The translations under genes were made by a program, and so were the position numbers. DNA of 10,546 nt from CAJYAN01 sp046484825 (GTDB taxonomy: Bacteria > Pseudomonadota > Gammaproteobacteria > UBA6429 > Thiohalophilaceae), in the NCBI GenBank assembly GCA_046484825.1, contig JAWOIE010000252.1, positions 1-10,546 on the forward strand, read 5' to 3'. The stretch's first letter is position 1. Each line of letters opens with the position of its first letter. Under the pieces are notes generated by a model. It saw nothing but the letters and a program-made list of their open reading frames with translations, was not told the origin of the DNA and did not search any database. Shown here in pieces: positions 1 to 6,751 of the stretch.

Positions 1-203
1 AAGTTCATCAAACGGATGATAGCCTGCCCCGCGAAGCGCCTTGGGCATGGCAAAGCTTCCGCGTCCTGCTCTCGCTCCTTACCTACATCCATGTAGGTAA
101 GGCAAAATGGAACGAAAAAGCGCAGTTTATAAGTGATAAATGAGCATTTTGAGTTTCATTTTAACGCCGCCAGCGCCGTTTCAGGGACTTATTCAGAGGT
201 TCC
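1..203 (-). mobile_element. Probable terminal segment of an IS5-family (or related) element, partial
   Basis: No complete gene is present here. Read on the minus strand from position 203, the segment starts GGAACCTCTGAATAAG (188-203). From memory the E. coli IS5 terminal repeat starts GGAAGGTGCGAATAAG, a match at 12 of 16 positions. It directly abuts CTAG (204-207), which fits the YTAR target preference of IS5 elements. The bases behind it are AT-rich and noncoding (about 110-180), then comes a perfect palindrome (77-102). From a minus-strand ATG at 90-92 a frame stays open for 30 codons to the window edge without a ribosome binding site; I do not recognise the peptide. No transposase is visible and no second copy of the repeat lies in these 203 bases, so the rest of the element would lie to the left. 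The IS assignment rests on the end sequence and target site only. Confidence 0.45.
77..102. repeat. Perfect inverted repeat, 12-bp arms, 2-base gap
   Basis: The arm CCTTACCTACAT (77-88) is followed by CC and then its exact reverse complement ATGTAGGTAAGG (91-102). The flanks can extend the pairing imperfectly: CGCTCC before the left arm resembles the complement of GGAACG beyond the right arm. Neither strand has a T-run directly after the stem, so this is not a standard intrinsic terminator. It lies about 100 bases downstream of the tldD stop and could still cap the 3' end of the tldD transcript, but a palindromic repeat inside a mobile element is the more natural reading. Confidence 0.75.
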
Positions 204-1646
204 CTAGGCCTGAGTGCCGCCGACGGTCAGCTCATCAATGCGCAGGGTCGGCTGACCCACGCCCACCGGCACACTCTGCCCTTCCTTGCCACAGACGCCG
301 ACACCCTGGTCCAGTTGCAGGTCGTTGCCGACCATGCTGATGTGTTGCATGACCTCCGGGCCGTTGCCGATCAGGGTCGCGCCCTTGACCGGCCGGGTGA
401 CCTTGCCATTTTCAATTAAATAGGCTTCGCTGGCGGAAAAGACAAACTTGCCCGAAGTAATATCCACCTGACCCCCACCAAAATTGACCGCATAGAGGCC
501 ACGCTCCACCGAGGCGATAATCTCCTCCGGCTCATGGGCGCCGGCCAGCATATAGGTATTGGTCATGCGCGGCATGGGCAGGTGGGCATAGGATTCACGC
601 CGGCCGTTGCCCGTCGGCGACATGCCCATGAGGTGTGCATTGTGCTTGTCCTGCAGGTAGCCTTTTAGAATGCCGTTTTCGATCAGCACGGTCTCCCCGG
701 TGGCTACACCTTCATCGTCCACGTTGAGCGAACCGCGGCGACCCGGTATGCTGCCATTGTCCACCACGGTGCAACCCGTGGCCGCCACCTGCTCACCAAT
801 ACGGCCACTAAACACCGACGAGCCCTTACGATTAAAGTCACCCTCCAGGCCATGGCCCACGGCCTCGTGCAACAGCACCCCCGGCCAGCCCGGGCCGAGC
901 ACCACGGGCATGCCCCCGGCCGGGGCGTCTACCGCCTCCAGGTTGACCAGGGCCTGACGCACCGCCTCCTGCACATAACCCTCGGCACGTTGCGCATTGA
1001 GAAAAAAGTCGTAACTGACGCGGCCGCCGCCACCGCTGCCGCCCTGCTCACGGCGGCCCTTGTGTTCGGCAATGACGCTGACATTGAGACGCACCAGCGG
1101 GCGCACATCCGCCGCCAGAGTGCCATCGCTGGCGGCCACCAGAATGACTTCGTAGTTGCCGGCGAGACTGACAAAGACCTGCTGGATGCGCGGGTCCAGC
1201 GTGCGGGCCTGGCGGTCGAGCTGCTGCAATAACTGAATCTTGTCCTGCGCGGTGAGCGAGGCCAGGGGGTCGTCGGCATGATACAGGGGGGCGACCTCGC
1301 GCCGCTGCCAGGCCTGCACCTGCGCCTGTTGCCCCTGCCGGGCGATGGCCCTGGCGGTGGTCGCGGCCTGGTTCAGGGCCGGCAGGATAATTTCATCGGA
1401 GTAGGCGAAGCCGGTCTTTTCTCCACTGATGGCGCGCACCCCCACGCCCTGTTCGATGTGGTAGTGACCTTCCTTGACGATACCGTCTTCCAGCGACCAG
1501 GACTCCTGACGCATGGATTGAAAATAGAGGTCGGCACTATCCAGATGCGGGCCGCTGAGTTTGCCCAGCACATCGGCCAGGTCGGTCTCGCTCAGGCCCG
1601 CCGGGGCCAGCAGCGTCTGCTGGGCATGTTCCAGGAACTGACTCAT
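204..1646 (-). CDS. tldD: Metalloprotease TldD
   Basis: TldD is the zinc-binding catalytic subunit of the TldD/TldE (PmbA) protease, a cytoplasmic heterodimer. It degrades unfolded peptides and trims leader peptides, for example in microcin B17 maturation, and affects CcdA turnover. The 480-residue length is usual for the family. The metal-binding motif HEAVGH is at residues 260-265 with D270 nearby, and the conserved third ligand appears as C452 in GVCGKEGQ. The C terminus reads LTVGGTQA, close to the E. coli ending, so the protein is complete. The ATG start overlaps the nit stop as ATGA; no good Shine-Dalgarno sequence precedes it, so translation is probably coupled to nit. The partner tldE/pmbA is not in the window. 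The TAG stop lies inside the CTAG that abuts an IS5-like end. Confidence 0.97.
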   Translation of the reverse strand: MSQFLEHAQQTLLAPAGLSETDLADVLGKLSGPHLDSADLYFQSMRQESWSLEDGIVKEGHYHIEQGVGVRAISGEKTGFAYSDEIILPALNQAATTARAIARQGQQAQVQAWQRREVAPLYHADDPLASLTAQDKIQLLQQLDRQARTLDPRIQQVFVSLAGNYEVILVAASDGTLAADVRPLVRLNVSVIAEHKGRREQGGSGGGGRVSYDFFLNAQRAEGYVQEAVRQALVNLEAVDAPAGGMPVVLGPGWPGVLLHEAVGHGLEGDFNRKGSSVFSGRIGEQVAATGCTVVDNGSIPGRRGSLNVDDEGVATGETVLIENGILKGYLQDKHNAHLMGMSPTGNGRRESYAHLPMPRMTNTYMLAGAHEPEEIIASVERGLYAVNFGGGQVDITSGKFVFSASEAYLIENGKVTRPVKGATLIGNGPEVMQHISMVGNDLQLDQGVGVCGKEGQSVPVGVGQPTLRIDELTVGGTQA

Positions 1647-2473
1647 GCCGAGGGTAAGTCGCAGGGGAGTTTACGGTGTTGCAACACCGGGAAATTGCGC
1701 CGGGTGATTTCCAGCTGTTTCTGATCCAGCCGGGCCACCACAACACCGGAGCCACTGGGCAGGCAATCGAGTACCCGGCCCCAGGGGTCAATAATCATGC
1801 TATGGCCAAAGGTCTCTCTGCCATTGACATGGTAGCCGCCCTGCGCCGAGGCGACCACATAGGCAAGATTTTCAATGGCCCGGGCGCGCAACAGCACCTC
1901 CCAGTGCGCCTTGCCGGTAATCGCGGTAAAGGCCGAGGGGATGGCAATAATATCCACGCCCTCGGTGGCCATGCGGCGAAACAGTTCCGGGAAGCGCAGG
2001 TCATAACAGATCGCCAGCCCCAGACGGCCAAAGGGTGTCTCCACCACGGTGACACGCGTACCGGCCGCGGTGGTCTGTGACTCGTTATAGGTCTCACGAC
2101 TTTCTTGGATTTTGACGTCAAACAGGTGCACCTTGTCATAACGCGCCACCGGCTCACCGCGCTCGTTATACAACAGACAGGCGGCGGCAACGCGTTGCGG
2201 GTCCTGGCTTTTTAACGGCAGGGTGCCGGCGACAATCCAGACGCGGTGTTTGTCTGCCTGCGCCGCAATGAAGTCCTGAATGGGACCACTGCCCTCGGCT
2301 TCGCTAACGCCGAGTTTGTCCTGTTCCTTCATGCCCATAAAGGCGAAGTTTTCCGGCAACACCACCAGCTCGGCACCGGCATCTACTGCCTGGCTGATGA
2401 GGCGACCGACTTCGGTCAGGTTGGCGGAGACATTGGGCCCGGAGGCCATTTGGATTGCGGCAAGACGACTCAC
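1643..2473 (-). CDS. Nitrilase-superfamily amidase (NIT1/YbeM-like, probable deaminated glutathione amidase)
   Basis: This is a carbon-nitrogen hydrolase of 276 residues with the full nitrilase catalytic set: E41 in VLPENFAFM, K114 in RYDKVHLFD and C156 in LAICYDLRFPELFR. Bacterial and eukaryotic members of this NIT1-like branch hydrolyse deaminated glutathione, a side product of transaminases, and so repair a damaged metabolite in the cytosol; the substrate here is inferred from family resemblance. The start is GTG, preceded by GGAG with a 5-base spacing, and it gives the family-typical N terminus SRLAAIQMASG. An ATG eight codons further in would cut into the first beta strand. The gene overlaps tldD by 4 bases, an arrangement known from Pseudomonas-type yhdP-nit-tldD clusters. 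It follows a 117-base AT-rich gap that may carry its promoter. Confidence 0.93.
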   Translation of the reverse strand: MSRLAAIQMASGPNVSANLTEVGRLISQAVDAGAELVVLPENFAFMGMKEQDKLGVSEAEGSGPIQDFIAAQADKHRVWIVAGTLPLKSQDPQRVAAACLLYNERGEPVARYDKVHLFDVKIQESRETYNESQTTAAGTRVTVVETPFGRLGLAICYDLRFPELFRRMATEGVDIIAIPSAFTAITGKAHWEVLLRARAIENLAYVVASAQGGYHVNGRETFGHSMIIDPWGRVLDCLPSGSGVVVARLDQKQLEITRRNFPVLQHRKLPCDLPSA

Positions 2474-2590
2474 ATGAACTCCATATTTATAGACAACTTT
2501 TTATACACAACATATATGGGCAAGATTCATATACAACGATTCCGGGTGAATACTCACCGCGCCAGACCATTCCCCACTGAGCGCAAAGGA
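2474..2590 (-). promoter_or_regulatory. AT-rich intergenic region, candidate promoter for nit-tldD
   Basis: This 117-base gap is the only clearly AT-rich spacer between genes and precedes the nit-tldD pair. A possible sigma-70 promoter on the minus strand has -35 TTGTAT (2531-2536) and -10 TATGTT (2509-2514), 16 bases apart; other TATAAA-like boxes lie closer to the gene, so the exact choice is uncertain. It also holds a small inverted repeat, GGTGA/TCACC with a 4-base loop (2545-2558), and the palindrome CATATATG (2511-2518). Neither is a recognised operator, and I see no intrinsic terminator for the upstream gene. Confidence 0.3.
2479..2482 (-). promoter_or_regulatory. Ribosome binding site supporting the GTG start of the nitrilase gene
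   Basis: On the minus strand GGAG lies 5 bases before the GTG at 2471-2473. The frame has a stop codon about ten codons upstream with no ATG, GTG or TTG between, so this site decides the start. Confidence 0.6.
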
Positions 2591-2920
2591 CTACTCTTCA
2601 ATCTCCAGCTGTAGGCGGTCCGGATACTGACTGCCCGAGATCAGCTTGATCCTGTCGGCCTCCAGTCCCAGTGATACCAGCCAGCCACGCAGCTCGATGG
2701 CCCAGAGGGAACCCTCGTCGCCGCCGGGATAATAGATCCTGAGGCTGGCGTGCTCGGCCTGCCGCAGGCCTTGCATGGCCTCCTGCAGTACCGGCATGGC
2801 CAGAACGGCCTCGGCGGTGCGCGGCACGGACCATTCCGCCCAGCTCAGCAACAACGCCGACTCCGCCCGCAGCGGCGCCAGGCAGCAGAAAAAGACCAGG
2901 ACCATGACGAGTCTGTGCAT
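2591..2920 (-). CDS. Small exported protein of unknown function
   Basis: I do not recognise this 109-residue product. From the ATG at 2918-2920 it begins MHRLVMVLVFFCCLAPLRAE: a short basic start, a hydrophobic core and a plausible signal peptidase I site (LRA|E), so a periplasmic location is likely. The mature part, about 90 residues, is acidic and ends in EIEE. Its second half (RIYYPGGDEGSL, then WLVSLGLEADRIKLISGSQYP) faintly recalls the end of OmpA-like peptidoglycan-binding domains, where a helix is followed by G(V/I)xxxRI; this is weak. A longer reading begins at a GTG at 2993-2995 that overlaps the yhdP stop as GTGA and adds 25 residues before the signal peptide. The ATG is preferred because it places the signal at the N terminus, though neither start has a clear Shine-Dalgarno sequence. 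Position after yhdP suggests an envelope role. Confidence 0.7.
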   Translation of the reverse strand: MHRLVMVLVFFCCLAPLRAESALLLSWAEWSVPRTAEAVLAMPVLQEAMQGLRQAEHASLRIYYPGGDEGSLWAIELRGWLVSLGLEADRIKLISGSQYPDRLQLEIEE

Positions 2921-2991
2921 GGGCGCAGAATAGCATATCTGCCTGTCTAAAGCGGTATTCGCAAAGTGCCCTGCGCCACAAAACCCGTAGG

Positions 2992-5900
2992 TCACGACGG
3001 CTCGGGGGCGGCGCTAACAACCTTTTCAATCACAGGTTTATCCCAGCTACCCGTCACCCGGTACTGGCTGGCAATACTCTTGTCAAACGCCTTGCCAAAG
3101 AGCTGTTTAAAAAACAGCAGCACCGTGCCGACCTGCGGCCCCCACAGTAAATAGCCGGGAAGCGGTGCAGTGCCGGAGAGATTGGGGATGACCAGCACCT
3201 CCAGGTCATAATCCTTTTGCGCCAGACCGGTACGCCCGCTGATCACAACATTGGCCAGAGTGCTCTCGACCAGCAACTGCCGGGTCACGGCATCGCCTGC
3301 ACCAATATCAAACTGGAGTTGCATGCTATCAAAAGAAAAGCCACTGCCCATATCCGCAAAATCCAGAAACAGTCTGCGCGGCAGGGCCGACAGGCTCAGC
3401 AGACCAAACAGGCGACCGGCGCCGGTCTTGACCTCGACAATATTGCCGGACTCGATACGCGCCGTCATGTTGCCACGCAGTTTGGCGAAGGCGAAACCAA
3501 AGGGACTGTCATCCCAACTGATCTGCATTTGGGCGTCACTGACCTCGCCACCGCGAAGAATGGCGGCATAACCCCAATGGCCGAGCTGGGCACCAATATC
3601 ACTGCTGGTCATGGCCAGCTGCAACTGGGTCTTGTGCTGGCGACGATAGTGCCAGTCGCCGCTGGCACTGACGCGGCTGAAGGGCGTGGTCAGGAGCAGC
3701 TGATGAATCCTGAAGCCGGTGCGTTCGCGCTCCACATCCAGCTCCAGTGCACCGAGCAGGGTGTCATTGACCCGCAGGCTGTCGATATGGCCGTTGAGTA
3801 GCGGCCATTGTGACGGCAGAATATTCAGCGTGCTGGCATCCGCCGCGGCGGCGTCATCGGTCTCTACCAGTAGATGCAGGCCCTGCATGGCGAGCTCCAC
3901 CGGCAGCCCCTGCCAGTCAAACGGCGCGCCAACACCAGCACCTTTGTGCTCTGTGAGCAGGCTGATCCACTCCTGCAGGGGAATGGCCGGGGTCGCGCCT
4001 TCGATGCGCAGCATCCGGGGGCGGGGCAATTCCACTTCGCGCTCGCCAAAATGCACCGTGCCTTTGCTGACTTGCGTACGGCCTGCCTCGTGGCGGAGCT
4101 CCATCACGGCCTGGAGTGCATCCGCATAGCCGAGGCGTACCTGCGTGCGGTCGTGGCTCGAAAACTCCAGCCCCAGTAACGTGGGCGCGACCTCGGTCGC
4201 CTCCTTGTTGAAGGGTGCGGGCAGATCGAGCTGCACCTGCTCCAGGGAACTCGTCAGTGCCAGTTTCGCGGGAACGGAGCGGCCCTGCTGATGATAGGGC
4301 AAGCCAAACACGCCCTGCCAGCGCGTCTTGCCCGAGACCTTGTCGAGACCCGGGACGGCAAAGCGCTGTGCCAGTAGTGCCGTGTCCAGCAGCCCCTGGG
4401 CGACAATCTGAATCGGGCGGGCATCCTGGGAATCGCGCGTATACACCTCCAGGCTGGCCGCCTCCCCCAGGATCGTGGCGCTGATGTCGCGCGCCGTCAG
4501 ACCGGTCTCATCAAAGTTGATCACGCCCTGGGTCGCGCGAATATCCACCGCCCGGTCCAGCAACATAAAGCTGCTGTCCACCAGCTGGACGCGGCCACGA
4601 TAGTGCAGGGGATTCCGGGCGGCCACCTCGCGACTGAGGGGGATGGAGAGGCTGAGGTCCAGCTCGCTGTCACCACTGACCTGAATGCTCTCCACAAAAC
4701 CGCGCCCCTCGGGGGCAATGGGTGTGTGGGTGAGAAATTCAAACACCTCGACAGTGGGTCCCGAGGCACTGGCCTGGACCCGCAGTTCCGGCTGGAGAAA
4801 GTCCGGGATCTCCACCGTGACATTCTCCGAGGTCGTCTCTTGCAGGAGTTGCGCCTGCACGCCCGTTATGTGCATGCCTTCGCCGCTAAAGCGGGCATCG
4901 ACACGAGCATTTGTCAGTGGTGGCCAGTCCGGCTGATAGTTCAGTGCGACGTTGTCGGCATAAAACTCGACCTGAAAGGCGCCCTGCTGCTGGCGAAAGG
5001 GAAACTCGGCAAGGCGCCCGCGAAACACCGCCCCGCCCGCACGGACGTCGCCGGCGACAATGGCCTGGTCCAGCCAGTGCACCAGCGCCGGGCTCATAAT
5101 GCCGACCGGGTAATAGTTCGCGGCCTGACGTGCGTCACCGTCCTGAAACTGGACTTGCAAGTCCAGGTAAGGCGAGGCCGCGTTGGCCGGCAGGTGCACA
5201 TACATCCCCGCCCTCGCCTTGACGTCGGCCGTTTGTGTCTGCACCTCGTCGCTGGAGAACATCCAGCCGTAGTCGTTTTTCGACCAGCGAATACGGGTCT
5301 TTAATGCCTGCAAGGCAAACGCCTGGCGAAAGAGTCGGGGGAAATACACGGTGGAGAAGCCATTGTCGATACTGAGTTCACCGTGGTGCAGGGTGCCCGC
5401 GACGCTGCCATGAAAACCCTGCAGCGCCGGATAGTGTTGCCAGGCACTGGCATGTACGTTGTCAAACTCGGCGCGCACGACAAATTCCTGTGGGCGACCT
5501 TGCTGGCTGACCAGCTGGACGGCCACATCGTGGAGGTCACCGGAGGGCTGCAGGTGTTGCAGCGGCGTGCGCCATGGCGCCTCGTCCGCACTCAGGATAC
5601 TCGCCATGCTGTTGAGGTCTTCCAGACGCAGATAGCCGGCCTCAAATAAATAGCTATCCTCCGCGCCAGCCTTAAAGCTGATCGACACATCGGCCTTCGG
5701 CCAGGCGCTGCCCTGCAACATGAGTTGCAGGTCTTTCACCTGTAGTGCCCAATCCTCGGCGCCACGCTGCCAGTCAAACAGCCCCCCGAGCAATTTCACC
5801 TCACGCGTGGCGGATGCAGCTTGCGTCGGACCCCTGGACAGGCGTGCGTCATAGACACTGACATCACCGGCCAGACGGGCAAGCACGTTGTCCTGCCATT

Positions 5901-6714
5901 CCCCCCAGAGGCGCATATCCAGTTTGCCGCGCTCGAGGTGTATCTGCCGCCATTGCGGGCGAAACTGCTGCCACTGTTGTACATCGACGGCATAGGCCTG
6001 CACAAAAAATTTGCCACGCCAGTCCCTGGGGTGAAGACTCGCGCCTTCAATATCGGCGGCAAACTTTACCTCACGGCCGAGTGCCTCAGGTACCTCCATC
6101 TGGCCGGCAAACATGTGGCGTTGATCGCGGTTGCGCAGATGCAGATTGACGTCGCTGAAGTGATAACGCTTGTCCTCTACATTGTCCTGCCAGATGATGG
6201 AACTGTTTTCCAGACTCAGGTCGCTATAGCTAAACAGCCAGCGCGCCAGCTGTGTATCCGCCGCCGTGTGCTCTGCCTCATCAAACTGACTCACACTCAG
6301 ACCCTGCACCGTGAGTGCGCCGCCCGGGTGGCGGGTGACGACCATATGCAGACCCGCAATGGCGATCTCGCCCGGCACCAGTTTGCGTTCACGCAACGAG
6401 GCCAGCCAGGCCAGGCCGACCCTGGCCTCCGCAAAGCGCGCCAACTCGTCATTGCTCTCGGCGTGCAGCAGGCTAATGTCCTTGAAGATCAACACCGGGG
6501 TAATGCCTTCGAGCCGGGCATCAAAGCCCTGTATACTGACCCTTTGCTCCAGCAGGCTTGAGACCTGCTGTTCAATCACTTCACGATAGTTACCCAGGTC
6601 CTGCAGGGTGAGACGGGCAAGGGAAAAGACGATCGCCAGCAACACCAGCACGGTCGCGATCCCATACATGGTAATGCGGTAGACCCTGACTCGTAGTGGT
6701 GCGGCGTTTGACAT
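2992..6714 (-). CDS. yhdP: YhdP family AsmA-like phospholipid transport protein
   Basis: YhdP is a very long inner-membrane-anchored protein of the AsmA-like/TamB superfamily. In E. coli it acts with TamB and YdbH to move phospholipids across the periplasm to the outer membrane and affects enterobacterial common antigen. This copy has 1240 residues, close to the E. coli length of about 1266. A single membrane segment spans roughly residues 14-34, followed by the AsmA-like start (NYREVIEQQVSSLLEQRVSI). The middle is beta-rich repeat-like sequence, expected for the hydrophobic groove. The conserved C-terminal block starts near residue 1098 (GAGRLFGLLSLSALPRR) and includes GPQVGTVLLFFKQLFG near 1195-1210. 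It begins 37 bases after rng with a poor ribosome binding site and is followed at once by a small exported protein. No frameshift is seen over its whole length. Confidence 0.95.
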   Translation of the reverse strand: MSNAAPLRVRVYRITMYGIATVLVLLAIVFSLARLTLQDLGNYREVIEQQVSSLLEQRVSIQGFDARLEGITPVLIFKDISLLHAESNDELARFAEARVGLAWLASLRERKLVPGEIAIAGLHMVVTRHPGGALTVQGLSVSQFDEAEHTAADTQLARWLFSYSDLSLENSSIIWQDNVEDKRYHFSDVNLHLRNRDQRHMFAGQMEVPEALGREVKFAADIEGASLHPRDWRGKFFVQAYAVDVQQWQQFRPQWRQIHLERGKLDMRLWGEWQDNVLARLAGDVSVYDARLSRGPTQAASATREVKLLGGLFDWQRGAEDWALQVKDLQLMLQGSAWPKADVSISFKAGAEDSYLFEAGYLRLEDLNSMASILSADEAPWRTPLQHLQPSGDLHDVAVQLVSQQGRPQEFVVRAEFDNVHASAWQHYPALQGFHGSVAGTLHHGELSIDNGFSTVYFPRLFRQAFALQALKTRIRWSKNDYGWMFSSDEVQTQTADVKARAGMYVHLPANAASPYLDLQVQFQDGDARQAANYYPVGIMSPALVHWLDQAIVAGDVRAGGAVFRGRLAEFPFRQQQGAFQVEFYADNVALNYQPDWPPLTNARVDARFSGEGMHITGVQAQLLQETTSENVTVEIPDFLQPELRVQASASGPTVEVFEFLTHTPIAPEGRGFVESIQVSGDSELDLSLSIPLSREVAARNPLHYRGRVQLVDSSFMLLDRAVDIRATQGVINFDETGLTARDISATILGEAASLEVYTRDSQDARPIQIVAQGLLDTALLAQRFAVPGLDKVSGKTRWQGVFGLPYHQQGRSVPAKLALTSSLEQVQLDLPAPFNKEATEVAPTLLGLEFSSHDRTQVRLGYADALQAVMELRHEAGRTQVSKGTVHFGEREVELPRPRMLRIEGATPAIPLQEWISLLTEHKGAGVGAPFDWQGLPVELAMQGLHLLVETDDAAAADASTLNILPSQWPLLNGHIDSLRVNDTLLGALELDVERERTGFRIHQLLLTTPFSRVSASGDWHYRRQHKTQLQLAMTSSDIGAQLGHWGYAAILRGGEVSDAQMQISWDDSPFGFAFAKLRGNMTARIESGNIVEVKTGAGRLFGLLSLSALPRRLFLDFADMGSGFSFDSMQLQFDIGAGDAVTRQLLVESTLANVVISGRTGLAQKDYDLEVLVIPNLSGTAPLPGYLLWGPQVGTVLLFFKQLFGKAFDKSIASQYRVTGSWDKPVIEKVVSAAPEPS

Positions 6715-6751
6715 GACTTATCGGTAACACATTGAATGGGTGACGACGCGT

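Noticed and set aside
140..340. 66-codon plus-strand frame crossing the tldD stop
   Set aside because: It joins the IS-like end to antisense tldD sequence, with a low-complexity product and no ribosome binding site.
3217..3801. 194-codon open frame on the plus strand
   Set aside because: It is antisense to the conserved C-terminal block of yhdP, which accounts for the sequence constraint.
4603..5304. 233-codon open frame on the plus strand
   Set aside because: It lies wholly antisense to yhdP, which is full-length and family-typical. The frame has no recognisable domain or ribosome binding site; long antisense frames are expected in GC-rich genes.
5821..6561. 246-codon open frame on the plus strand
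   Set aside because: It is antisense to the N-terminal part of yhdP, and its composition is that of a mirrored frame; no family is recognised.
6715..6751. Promoter or terminator between rng and yhdP
   Set aside because: The 37 bases contain no hairpin with a T-run and no convincing pair of promoter boxes.
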